From Epiperipatus broadwayi (lineage: Eukaryota; Onychophora; Udeonychophora; Euonychophora; Peripatidae): a stretch of 64,000 nucleotides of DNA. The stretch lies in assembly GCA_028023455.1 (NCBI GenBank), contig JAQFVV010012968.1, positions 64,001 through 128,000 of the forward strand, in the 5' to 3' direction. Of this stretch, positions 39,901-50,960 are shown piece after piece. Within the stretch, counting starts at the first letter, position 1. Every line of letters begins with the position of its first letter. A model generated the notes under the pieces. That model was not told where the DNA came from. It was given only the letters and a program-made list of their open reading frames with translations, and did not search any database. Position numbers and translations under genes: made by a program.

Positions 39901-42450
39901 GGAACTCATCATAAGGTGCTTCATTGACCCTAATAACATAAAAGATATACAAATAAATATGTTTGGACAGTCAGCATGAGGTATCATATTTACCAATATC
40001 TATATATTTTAATCATATGAAAATAAATAAAAAATACATAAACATTAATGAATCTATGCAGCTATCTACACCCAACTTAAATTTAATACATTTAAATAAT
40101 TTAATCAATAAATATTAATAAAAAATGGAAATGATTCAATTAAATTAGCAAACTAAAATACATGAAACTAAACATTAATAACTGATTTTGAAATCTTAAT
40201 GAGTCAAATAAAAGTTCAATTTAAAAATTATGTTTAATTGATTATTAAAAGCCTGTCAAATATTGATGAAAGTTCCTAATTACTTTTTTAAAATTTTATA
40301 GTTCATAATTTACAGTAGAAGAACTCCCGGTACCTGGTGCCAATTCACACAAAGACTTTGTTGGTCATACTTTCATGGAAGACCTGTCTGTTGTTCTGGA
40401 GATGGCCATACCTGGTTCACTCTTGGTATTATTTTATTGCAGTACCCATATGATTCGGGGTTTGCAATAGTACCCATTCATAATTCAACAGTCATTTCAT
40501 TTGAAATAAGTAAGATGGTAAAAAGTGCATCTTTTCACCCTTCTCAAAAAATCAAGCTGGAACTAACTCTCAATTTGAATTGTTTTCTTTTTATAATAAC
40601 CTCTGGATTCACTGAATATGGTTTCCTGTTCCAATGATTTTCATAAGGGTCCGAACATTGGTTGCTTCCTGCTTGCATTGGTCAATCTGCTTCAGAGTGA
40701 GAAACAATCTTTAATTTTTATCTATATCTTTCATCTGACTTTTTATTATATAAGAGACCCAAGGTCTAGTTTGCTTTTCATTTAATTAATAAAACAATCA
40801 TTTCCATTTACTGCGATTACATAGGAAATCTTTTAAATTTATGTTACGTTTTAATAAAAATATTTTATTCTTAGATCTTACTTTTTTTTTATAAAAAAGT
40901 TCATTCAAATACTTTTTTTTAATTTAAAAAAAGAATACTTTTAAAGTTTTCCATCTGTGTGACATATATACGTTAAACAACTCTTTTAATTTTAGCTTTT
41001 AGTTTTTACTAAATATTTTTATTTACAAACTTTTTCTTTTAATTTTAAATAATGTAACATCATATTATATACCGTTATTATATATATATAAGTTAAATAT
41101 TAAACATAAATAAAAGTTTATAATTAAAATTTCCCTCAAAGAGTGCATATACTCATAAGCTATGTAAAAACGGATTAGCAATGGCTACTAATTAAAATCC
41201 ATAAACAACAGGATTAATTAAACACATCTTAAGAATTTAGTCAAAGCAGTGGATGATTTTAAAAAAAAACTAATTAAAAAGGATAACAATAAAGTCATCA
41301 GATAAATAGGACTGAAAATTTCATCAGTCAGTCATTTATGTGTCTAAAGTCACTCACCTGTTATACACATTTGTTAATAAAGACAATGCAGTGTTAAGCA
41401 GTTTTTGGAGCATGTGATGGACTCCAGACTCAGTCTGACAGAACATCAGCAGTCTTCCTGATAGAAGTAATGTCATTCTAATAATTTGAAGCCCCCAGTA
41501 ATGTTTAACTGCCTAAATAGAAGTAATTCAGGACCCCATCAGAAGCCTAAAATTCAACCAAATGGTAAAACACACATGAAGCAGCAAACAGCAAGAAGCC
41601 ACAACATTCAAAATCCTATAGGTAATAAATAACATTTTCTTATTTTAATTTCTGATATCAATTAATATAGCAATTGCAATCTTGAAGCCTCCCAGAGTCA
41701 GTTTAATTAATGAATTCTATGGCCACATAAAATGAACTATTTATGTGCTTGTTTGAATGCTTGTATTTATTTTAATGCTTTATGTTATATTACATTAGTA
41801 TTGTATGGTTTTATTATGATATGTGTGTGACTGAGATATTATAAATCATTGTTTATATTTAATTAAAATATTTATAAAATTAGTTTACAAGTTATATTAA
41901 ACATATTATTTAAATAAATTATTTTACAAATTAGTATTTGTCAGTCAATTTCTTTTAATTATACTGCTAAAAAGGAATTTAGCAGAGAAGTTAGACCAGC
42001 AATTTATTATATTATCTTTTTATTGAGCTAGTTGGTATTTTTAGGCACTTAATTACTTTTCTGTTATTCAGGGTACCTTAGTTTACCTTGGTAATTAACT
42101 GTTGTCTGAAGTTTACTCTAAAACAAAAGAGTACGTTTAATGATAGGTATTGAATTTTGCAGTCAAGAAAATCTATGTCCTTTAAATGTAGCTGCAGTTA
42201 TGTATCTTATATAACTCTGGCTTGGTCATAGGTACCATCTGGGTATTATGCTTCTTTGCCTATGGAGACTGGTGTGGAACAATACTTAAATTACAGTGGA
42301 GTAGATCAAATTTATAATAAATAATTGTATTATATTTTTTATGTATAAAAGTAAGTCTTACAATTTACTTTTCACAATTGCTATTATATTAAACAGTTAA
42401 AACTTTATGCTAGATTTGTGATTTCTGATTGATCCACTACAGCAACTGGT
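36913..42450 (+). repeat. Family A, copy 2, with 144-bp terminal direct repeats
   Basis: Near-identical blocks 36,913-37,056 and 42,307-42,450 (CAAATTTATAATAAATAATT to GATCCACTACAGCA) frame sequence that aligns with 1-4,025. TTTGGCACCGGACATGG follows the left block after about ten bases and resembles an LTR primer site, because it begins with TGG after a CA end. A G-rich run at 38,683-38,696 resembles a polypurine tract but is not near the right block. A 2.2-kb element interrupts the copy at 38,913-41,078. No pol or gag frame survives. Reading this as a decayed LTR element is inference; the short, non-TG left edge argues for caution. Confidence 0.55.
38913..41078. mobile_element. 2.2-kb insertion with inverted TATAACGG ends in TA arrays
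   Basis: The left end is a TA array then TATAACGGTCGGGG. The right end is ATATACCGTTAT then a TA array, so the termini are inverted. It splits family A copy 2: the parts before 38.88 kb and after 41.1 kb match consecutive parts of copy 1. The first 170 bp align with the element at 28,235. It is most simply a solo LTR or a short non-autonomous element. ORFs at 39,321-39,683 (minus) and 40,437-40,637 (plus) lie inside and are unrecognised. Confidence 0.6.
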
Positions 42451-43107
42451 TCAATATAAAACACAACTCTCTCCGTCTGCATGAAGAATTCAATCAAAAA
42501 TAAGTAAAATGCAAATTACAAAAAACAAAAAAATCATAAATGCTATTTTCAAAAACCTATTAAATAAAATAAAAAAACAACAATAAAAGCCTTTGAAATT
42601 AAACAAAAACATACTAAATCTCAAAAAAAAATTAACATAGCCAGATTAATGGTAGTTTTAAAAAAAATCCTCTGACTGAGTCCTTTTTAAAAATATATTA
42701 AATTTTATCTTACTAACAGATAAAATAATTCAAACCTTAATAATAGACTAATACATATTGAGTAATTAAATAAAGATAACACTGAGCTCATAGTTATTTA
42801 AAAAATAAAAATAGTTATAAAATACAAAAACAACAGCATGAAGAATTAAATGAAAAATGGAGGGATTTTTTTTTTTAAAAAATCCCTCTGACCGAGGTCT
42901 TTTCAAAAGTATATTAAATTTTATCTAACAAACAGCTATAATAATAAATTAAATCTTAATAACAGACTAATACATATTAAGTAGTTAAATATACATAACA
43001 ACGAGCTCATAGCTAATTAAAAAATAAAAGTAGCTATAAAATACAAAACAGAAATTAGCTGATAATGCAATCCTAAATTCATTGTATATATTTGATGGGA
43101 TTGTGGA
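42451..43107. repeat. A-rich repeat with two-copy tandem unit
   Basis: Units 42,656-42,836 and 42,874-43,050 share CCTCTGAC, ATATTAAATTTTATCT, GACTAATACATATT and GAGCTCATAG segments in the same order. The first 90 bp resemble 36,560-36,660 (AAAATGCAAATTACAAAAA). No coding potential. Confidence 0.8.
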
Positions 43108-46100
43108 TTAAACTATATCATCATCATCATCATTATCAACCATTATCAATCCACTGCATGATGAAGGTCTCTCCAAGTTTAATCCATCTTCTCCGATCTT
43201 TAGCTTCTCTTCTCCACATCACCCCTGCACACTTTCTTATTTCATCCATCCATCTCACATGTGGTCTCTTTCTGGGTCTTTTACAATCTCTTGGAATCCA
43301 GTTTAAAATTTCAATTGTCCATCTATTATCATCTCTTCTAACAATATGTCCAGCCCAACTCCACTTCAATCTTTTAATTTTTTCAATGAGGTCAGTAACA
43401 CCTGTTTGTTCTCTTACCCATACATTGCATTTACGATCTATTCTTGTTACTCCCAACATACATCTCTCCATACTTCTTTGAGTGGTCTGAAGTCTCTGAA
43501 TTGCTCTACTATTAAGTGTCCAAGTCTCAGATCCATAAGTAAGAACTGGTAAAACACATTTGTTAAAAACCTTCTTTTTCAAACACATAGGCATATTTCC
43601 TTTTAATATCAAGTTATTTCTACCAAAAGCACTCCAACCAAGTTTAATTCTATGATTAATTTCCTCCATTATGTTTCCATCTGTATTAATAATCTGACCA
43701 AGGTATTTGTAACTGTTAACCTCTTCTAATTCATCATAATCAATCTTTATTTTCATATTTTGAGCAAATTGATTAAACATTATTTTAGACTTTTTAACAT
43801 TTATTTTTAGTCCTACTTTCCTACTTTCATCTGATAATTCCTGCAAGATTTCCTGCAGATCTGAAGCATTATTTGCAAAAACAACTACATCATCTGCGAA
43901 AGCTCAATGACTTAAATAATCACCATTTACTTTCACTCCTTTAGTTTCCCATTTTAATCCACAAAATACTTCATGCAGCATTGCTGTAAAAAGTTTTGGA
44001 GATATGGAGTCACCTTGTCTTACACCTTTCTCAATGTTGACTTTCCCAGTGTCATTATGTAATCTAATTGTTGCTGTTGGATTTTTATAAATATTCTTTA
44101 AAATATGACAATATCCTGGATCTATACCTTGATGATCTAATGCTTTAATCACTGAAGAAATGTTTATACAATCAAATGCCTTTTCATAATCTACAAATCC
44201 TAAGCATAATGGCAACTCATATTCATTTGTCCTTTCTATAACTTCTCTCAATACCTGGATATGATCTACTGTACTAAAACCACTTTTAAATCCGGCTTGT
44301 TCTCTTGGTTGGTGGAAATCCAATGTTCTCTGTAGACTAGTAGTAATTATCTTGGTAAAAATTTTATATAAAACTGATAAAAGGCTGATAGGTCTGTAAT
44401 TTCTAATATCTTCTTTATCACCTTTTTTAAATATTAATATTATTATTGCATTCTTCCAATCATCCGGTACATCTTTATCATTTAGACATTTGGTATATAA
44501 CTTTGCTAAATTTTTTTCTATTTGTTCACCTGCTTCTTTTAATATATCAATTATAATTCCATCATTACCTGGAGCCTTTCCTTTCTTCATACATTTAATT
44601 GCATGTCTCACTTCTTCATTTAAAATTCTGGGCAATTTGGAAGATGTAATAGATATAGGAGGTACTTGTTCTTTATTACTATATAATTCTTGATAAAAAT
44701 CTTCTACCAATTTCATAATGTCATCTCTCCTTTTAGTAATAATTCCATCTTTTTTTCTTATTGCAGATATAAATTTCCTACCAATACTAAAATGTTGTTT
44801 TACATTCTTAAGACTTTTATTTTATTCTACAGCTTTCCTTGCTAGTTCACAGTTATACTTTCTTATATCATTTTCAACTCTTTTCCGCACCATTTTACAA
44901 AATTCGAGATATTCAATTCTTTTTAATGCATCATTTTTGTATATCTTCATATTTCTTCTTTTCTTCATAAATTCTCTAGTCTCAGTAGAAATTTTATTGG
45001 TCAATTGCTGTTTCTTTCTACCAGCTATCTTTGTTGCAGTTTTCAAAAGTGTATCAGTTATTTTCATATTAATTTCATTCAAATCTGAATTATGTTCAAA
45101 ATCTACTAATACTTGAAACCAATTTGTAAGTTCTAATTTAAATTCATTAGAATGTTTTTGAAGATTAGGAATATCAACTGTAAATATTGTTTTTCTTAAT
45201 AATTTTTGTCTCTCTAGTTTTACATTAACACGTATCTTACACCTTACTAATCGATGATCACTTCCTGTGTTAAATTTATTAAGAACATTACAATCTTGAA
45301 ATATGTATTTCCTGTTAGTCAAAATATAATCCAATTCTGCTGTACCTTCATTTGGATGCTTCCATGTCCATTTCCTTTTAACATTTTTCTCAAAAAAAGA
45401 ATTCATAATATAAAGTTTTTCTTTTTCTGCAAACTCCACAAGTCTATGTCCTCTCTCATTTTTATTACCATAACCAAAATTACCCACAGCACTTTCATCT
45501 TTCATTTTTTTACCAATTCTAGCATTAAAGTCTCCCATAACAATTTTAAAATGGTGTTTACTCTGATCAAAAGCCTTTTGTACATCCATATAAAAATATT
45601 CTATTACTTCATCACTATGAGAACTTGTTGGGGCATAAACCTGAATTATCTGCATTTGGTATCTGCTATTAAGTTGTATAACTAATCTTGCCACTCTGTT
45701 CAATACACCATCAATCTCCACAATATTGTTCTTCCACTTTTTATTTATAATGAATCCTACTCCACTTGTATTTCCAATATTTGTGCCTTTATAATAGAGT
45801 ATATGTCCACTTTTTAAATCAATTGTCTCTTCACCTTTTCTTCTAACTTCACAAAGTACAATAATGTCCCATTCAATATAAGAGAGTTTTTCTAATTCTT
45901 GCAATCTTCCTTCACTTGAAAGTGATCTGCAGTTGTAAGTACCTAAATAAAAAGTCATTATCAAATGGTAGCCTGGGTCCGCAATCAGGGGATTCTTAGC
46001 ACCCTCCGCCTTCGGCCACCAACCGCTGCCTTGGTTGGTGACTTTACAGCCTCCTGGGAATAAGGGCCATGCTTTATTTTTGTCTGTCATAATTGTATAT

Positions 46101-46428
46101 ATGTATTGGGAAAATATTTATCATTTATACAAACATTCATTCTGCCTTATCAGGCACTGAGAAGAAAGACCATGGTGTTTCTTGATCTTAAACTCACTGG
46201 TAAAAAGCCAATAAACTCACCACGCTGGCTAATGTGTGTTGGTGAGCAGCCCATCCATGTGCGTATACTATATGAATAATCACATAGTAATAACAGCTGC
46301 AACGACAAGAACATATGGAGTGGACATTAGGAATTTGCCCTGCTCGGTTCCTTTAAGGCCTCCAAGAGGAATCAAAGGGTCTCCTTTCAGTTAATAGCAA
46401 AACTCCTTTCTGCAGCCTTAAACTATAT
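43108..46428 (-). mobile_element. Full-length RTE-clade LINE with 11-bp target duplication
   Basis: The insertion is 43,119-46,417, 3,299 bp, which is the usual length for RTE elements. TTAAACTATAT is present exactly at 43,108-43,118 and 46,418-46,428. On the minus strand the order is a 5' UTR of 327 bp (46,417-46,091, richer in GC than the surroundings), one long endonuclease and reverse transcriptase ORF, then a 3' tail of only 17 bp made of ATGATGATG units. Short trinucleotide tails are typical of RTE elements. The 5' end is complete, so it is not a truncated copy. It inserted into older repeat sequence. Confidence 0.95.
43136..46090 (-). pseudogene. RTE LINE endonuclease-reverse transcriptase ORF, two in-frame stops
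   Basis: One frame of 985 codons runs from ATG at 46,090 to TGA at 43,138-43,136. Codons 46-284 are an apurinic-like (EEP) endonuclease, with TYN (N53), CEVRR (E81), GDFNARIG (D187, N189), DYIL (D254) and SDHR (D278, H279). The reverse transcriptase follows: NYRPISLLS about 564, FVDYEKAFD (D634), GVRQGDSISP 689-698, FADD (D733, D734) and YLG beyond. A Cys-, Trp-rich C-terminal part includes WAGHIVRR. The frame is broken only by TAA at codon 423 (44,824-44,822), between the two domains, and TGA at codon 729 (43,906-43,904), three bases before the FADD box is reached. There are no frameshifts. A second ATG at codon 45 directly precedes the endonuclease and may be the true start. The protein would nick target DNA and prime cDNA synthesis. 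All catalytic residues visible are intact, so it died recently. Confidence 0.93.
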
Positions 46429-46800
46429 AGAGATAGTATATTGCAATGAGTACCTTTTTAAATACATGATTAATGTACATATTGACCTATAATTATTACA
46501 GCCTTCATCCTGAATTTTATTAATGAAAGTCATTTATTATTACAGAATATTATTAATAGCATTGTTAGCTTCACAGTACATAAGGAATATTTTAAATTAG
46601 ATCAGTATGTTATTCTATTACTAGTTTAAAACAAAATTATTGCAAATACTCAGGTTATGTTGCACATATATAAGATCATAGTTCAACAAATAATTTAGGA
46701 AATGTTTAGAAATAAAATAATCAGAATAGAAAATAGAATTTTAAATATTTGAGAATTTATAATTAAATATTATAGGTTTTTTAAATTGATTTGTGCCTAA
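46429..46800. other. AT-rich flank, nothing recognised
   Basis: No ORF or repeat beyond a weak continuation of the inverted-repeat family. Confidence 0.5.
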
Positions 46801-46960
46801 AATTTTTGCTTGTTTTTTTTACTTAAATTTGATGACTTGCCTTAGGTGTTTTAATTCTAATTTTCCATCGATTTCAGGCATTTTTGTATATAAATTTATC
46901 ACTTGAAGGCTTCTTGGTGGTTCTGCAGCATCACCTAGTGGTCACAGTTTGCATAACTAA
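46801..46960 (-). repeat. Right arm of the inverted repeat pair
   Basis: Reverse-complement match to 36,330-36,487; see that entry. Read on the minus strand, the same words appear in the same order: AGGTGATG, GCAGAACCACCAAGAA, CAAGTGATAAATTTATATAC. Confidence 0.8.
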
Positions 46961-47940
46961 AACTACCCTTTATACAAACAAAAATGTCTATTCATAGCAA
47001 ATACCAAATAATTCATCTTTAATATGAAACAACTGATTTAATATAACTAGGAATTAAAGTCTCTAATCATAACATTGAAAATGAATGTTAATATGAGGTA
47101 GAATAATGTATGTATTAGATTTGAGGTCTCTGAGGAAGGTCACTTATTCAGATTCATAAGGAAAGTTGGTTCATTCAGAAATGCTATAGTCATGAAAATT
47201 GTTCATCAAGGATGTCTTGTCTTTATTTTTCTTCTCAAATCTCCGATGGCTTGATCATAATTCAGGATATTGATAGAGAGAGATGCTGATGAATGATCGA
47301 GGATTCCTTTTTAATTTCAGGCAGTTTTGCAATCATGTAGCAACTACTGCTTCTTTGTGTCACTGTGGGATAAAATCCCAGTATGTTTAGAGCATTATCC
47401 TAGCTTGTTTATATCAGCTGGAAAATATATATATTTTTCTTTAAAAACCAATATTCAGAAATTTCCAATGTTAATAAAATATATCAACTAACAAATAACA
47501 GTATAAAAGCTAAAATGGCCTCATTTTTTTCTATTTATTTTTTCTTATCAAGTGATCTTAGAGGTTGGCTTATTTTATGTCAAGGAAACCCTTAGCACCT
47601 TTTACTTTTATCTTAAAAAAATTTCTTGTTGAACACATTGGAAAATAATTTCAAGCAATACCTTTGGTAGAAGAATTCCACAAATAACAATCTGTTTAGT
47701 TTCTCATTTGTTTTCATTTACATATTTCTTCTTTTATTTAAAAAAAATAGAATTAGACACAAAATAAAACATATATTATATGCTTTTCCAAAAGATTATT
47801 TCTGTTTATTTGAATATACAATAATACACACATACACATATTTCATTAATATAAATGAGCACAACCCCCTCCCCTTACATCCATTTTAACTCTTTATTTA
47901 ATCATTTTAGATAAAAAACAAAAATCAACTATATACATCA
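46961..47940. other. AT-rich stretch, no gene seen
   Basis: Chance ORFs only; nothing recognised. Confidence 0.5.
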
Positions 47941-47941
47941 A

Positions 47942-48017
47942 TATATATATATGCATAGCTACAAAATCTCTTGCCTTGTAATAGGGTTTAAACCCAGCCC
48001 TTTGTTACAATATATAT
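47942..48017 (-). repeat. Small TA-flanked repeat with a T-arm-like word
   Basis: Between two TA arrays, the minus strand reads TTGTAACAAAGGGCT, GGGTTTAAACCC, then TATTACAAGGCAAGAG. The order (TA array, TTGTA, GTTYRAACCC) matches 11,765-11,791 and the LTR start at 55.5 kb. Confidence 0.45.
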
Positions 48018-48059
48018 AATAACTTCTACAGGAGTATATAGATAAGAATCCACTATTAC

Positions 48060-48205
48060 TGTAATAAATGTAAATTTTCGTATAAAACAATATTTATTAC
48101 TTTGTTAACCCAGGCTTTTAATATACAGTATATACACCATATCAAAAATCTGGTTTAGCAAAGTAATAAATATTTTATTTCAAAATTTAGTACCATAATG
48201 GTTGA
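48060..48205. repeat. Imperfect hairpin 1, arms about 60 bp
   Basis: Core arms are 48,089-48,113 (AATATTTATTACTTTG and so on) and 48,150-48,174 (CTGGTTTAGCAAAGTAAT and so on). They pair with two or three mismatches, and weaker pairing continues outward on both sides. The loop is about 36 nt. Confidence 0.8.
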
Positions 48206-48280
48206 TAATTATCTAAATACTCATATAGAATATATTTTATTACATATTAGCTATTGTATATACATACATTATAATTAATA

Positions 48281-48297
48281 TATATATATATATATAT
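48281..48297. repeat. TA microsatellite between the two hairpins
   Basis: Alternating array ending in ACACACC. Confidence 0.85.
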
Positions 48298-48361
48298 ACA
48301 CACCATCTTTAACAATGGTCAAACATCAATTTGTTTATAATGTTGTTTTAAAATAATTAAA

Positions 48362-48534
48362 TTGATTCCAACACACTGAAATTAATCAACTGTATAAAAA
48401 TAAATATTTTCTTTATTATTGAACCGGTTTGTGCTCTATATTAGGGTCTTTTCAACAAGTCCTTAATTCAATAATAAAGAAAATATTTATTTAAAAATAA
48501 TTGTTTAATTTCATTTGTATTGGAAACATTATAT

Positions 48535-48535
<1 letters not shown>
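48362..48535. repeat. Imperfect hairpin 2 with 26-bp perfect core
   Basis: Arms 48,398-48,423 (AAATAAATATTTTCTTTATT and so on) and 48,467-48,492 are exact reverse complements around a 43-nt loop. Pairing resumes farther out (ATTCCAACACACTGAAATTA against the complement of 48,505-48,530). The shape fits a small inverted-repeat element or a long hairpin transcript. I see no flanking target duplication. Confidence 0.85.

Positions 48536-48538
<3 letters not shown>

Positions 48539-48582
<44 letters not shown>
48539..48582. repeat. Compound CA and TA microsatellite
   Basis: About 15 AC units followed by about 5 AT units, ending at TGTAATGG. Confidence 0.95.
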
Positions 48583-50160
48583 TGTAATGGTACACATTGG
48601 AGAAAAGGGATGCCCTTTAGTTTCAGGTGCCAATTTTCAATAATAGGGATTTATATGCTGAGATTCTTTTAACTAACCATGCCACAATTAAATATTATTA
48701 ATTCAGGTAATACTGTAAAAAAAACTTATAAATATGCAATCAGTATATATTATTTAACTTTTATATTTTCGAGTTAAATTAGTCCATAAAATAAACTTCA
48801 AAAGTGTTGTAATTTTAATTTTTGCTTTTTAAAATAATTCATTTATATTTTTAAAAGCCTCCAATTATAACAGCATAAAGTCTTTCCGTATTTTGAAGTA
48901 TTGGACTAATGGAAGCTTTTACTGAATAACATTTTTCATAGGAAATTGTATCTAACACCGAAGAAATTATATCTTTCCAAAATAAAAAAGCTATGATTTT
49001 TTAAATATATTGAATTGATATTTTAAAAGCTTATGCATTACTTTTTTTTTATAAATATCTTTTTTTCAAAAATTAATCATAAGAATAGTTAAATATTTGG
49101 TTTCAATCACTTTTTAAGATATTAATATATCATCACTTTTAACCTAGAAGTTTAGTTTTTAATTTTTTGAGAAATGATAATATATATATATTAATTAGAA
49201 CTCATTTTATTTTATTATTTTATTTTACTAATTATTTTTTTATATATTATGACCTTAAGTATACTTATCAAAAAGATTTTAATTGACTAAGTGTCTTCTG
49301 GCTTTTTCAAAAGATATCATCTAAAACTATGTTTTATACCTACTGTGCATCTATTTAATGGATTATTTTATCTTAGACATTGTATTTAGTTGCATAAAAA
49401 ATGGTAAAATACTTTTTTTAAATAGTTTCCATAAGGCATTGTCTCTGTCCAACCGTTTCTCTTAGAATAAATATGAACATCACATCATTCAGTGGGGATT
49501 TTTGTGGTTTTTTTATCTTCGTTTTTTTATTAACATATAACGAATAAATACCTATGTTAGCTATAAGATATCTATCTAAAAAAATCATATGCTTTATAAA
49601 AACATTAAAAAGTTTCAAATATTTATACGACTTGGATTTGATTCCAAGACGAGAACAACTGCACAACTATTCTGCCATTAAATCTTTTATTTTCTTCAGT
49701 ACGTAAAAGCACTCATAGTGAGCAAACATAAAATGTATTGTTGGGCCTAATATTTATTTAGGTATTGTTTTTGCACACGAACGCACACACTCACACACAC
49801 ATGCACACACACACATATATATATATTAAACTTTAAATCTCCCCATATATCTATATAACATATGAAAATTGTTTTACTATTTTACCACAAAATCTTACAT
49901 CTTCAATATGTTATGCTCACAGTTTATAAAGATTGAAAAACTGATCATACAAAATTTTATAGTTGAGCCTAATATTTATTTATTTGTTATTTTTACATAC
50001 AAGCATAATACATATATTGGAAATCATTTATCTTTTTTGCCTTTATGTGGTCATGTGTATCGGTTGTATAAGATGGAGTGAATATATGAAAGGAGCTTCA
50101 AAGTCTGAGTTCAAATCCTTTCTAATTACTTTGAATTCTGTCGAAATAATATACTTATAT
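48583..50160. other. TGTAATGG repeat end then AT-rich stretch
   Basis: The first 100 bp (TGTAATGGTACACATTGGAG, then AGGTGCCAATTTTCAATAAT) resemble the starts at 28,235 and 38,913, so an element of that family begins here. I cannot find its other end. The remainder is AT-rich with chance ORFs and a CA and TA array at 49,780-49,827. Confidence 0.4.
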
Positions 50161-50168
50161 TTAAATAT

Positions 50169-50290
50169 TATATATATATATATATTGAAGCAATCAAATC
50201 TGTTGCACACATTTTTCTTCACTGTCTAGTGATGTTTGAAACCTTCAAACAGGGGTTCGAACTCAGCTGTGTAATAATAAATCACTAGAG
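50169..50290 (+). repeat. TA-linked repeat with a B-box-like motif, copy 2
   Basis: The TA array at 50,169-50,185 is followed by TTGAAGCAATCAAATCTG and, about 60 bp on, GGGGTTCGAACTC, the closest match in the window to a pol III B box outside the SINE. It matches 25,270-25,369 in reverse. Confidence 0.45.
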
Positions 50291-50737
50291 AGTGAAAGTA
50301 TACAGATGCATGTGATTGTTTAATTTTTTAGCTTTATTCTCATTTAATATCAATTTAGTTGTAAAACGTATAAATTTCTATCATGGTAAACAATCGTGCA
50401 TGTGTGTGTATGTAACAGATAAACATAATAATTTTATTAAAAGTGTTTATATTACATATATATTTTTATTCATGTATTTTTTATGTGAGAGGAAGTTTGA
50501 GAGAGTAATGCAAAATTAGCAAACAAAAGACATGCCTTATTTTCAATTCAGAAAAGATTTTTTTTATTTTTGACATAGGTTTATTTTGAAAATTCACGTT
50601 ACTTAAAATTTAACCTGCGGGTCTATTTTCAGCTCAAAATAGACTAAGACCAGCTCTCTCGAATTTTATCTCGTTCATATTTTAAAATTAGAGGTATCAT
50701 TGTTGACCATTAGCGGACATCCAGGGATTACCAGAGG

Positions 50738-50960
50738 CAGCCAAAATGAGTATAAATACAGCCGCATTCTCTAGCTAAAATACTCTGCATTTGATTTCTA
50801 AAAGTAGTTGTAGAACGAATCTACACCACTCAAAATTTCCACATGGATCGTGAGTAGAAAGAAAATTTGCTTCCCAATCTCTCTAAGATCGGATCCATGC
50901 CAATGTATTCGTAAGCCATCGCCTCATGAATGCTGCCAAAATGAACTATAAAATACACTA
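50738..50960 (+). promoter_or_regulatory. Two TATA-like boxes in duplicated context
   Basis: GCCAAAATGAGTATAAATAC (TATAAATA at 50,751-50,758) recurs 195 bp later as GCCAAAATGAACTATAAAAT (TATAAAA at 50,947-50,953). A third GCCAAAAT word follows near 50,984. A transcription start would be expected about 30 bp downstream of either box. Activity is inferred from sequence only. Confidence 0.4.

Noticed and set aside
45254-45685. Plus-strand ORFs across 43-46 kb (for example 143 codons)
   Set aside because: Antisense shadows of the LINE ORF.
36330-46960. Large DNA transposon of Maverick/Polinton type
   Set aside because: No polymerase, integrase or capsid frame, arms short and only about 80-85% alike, interior explained by other repeats.
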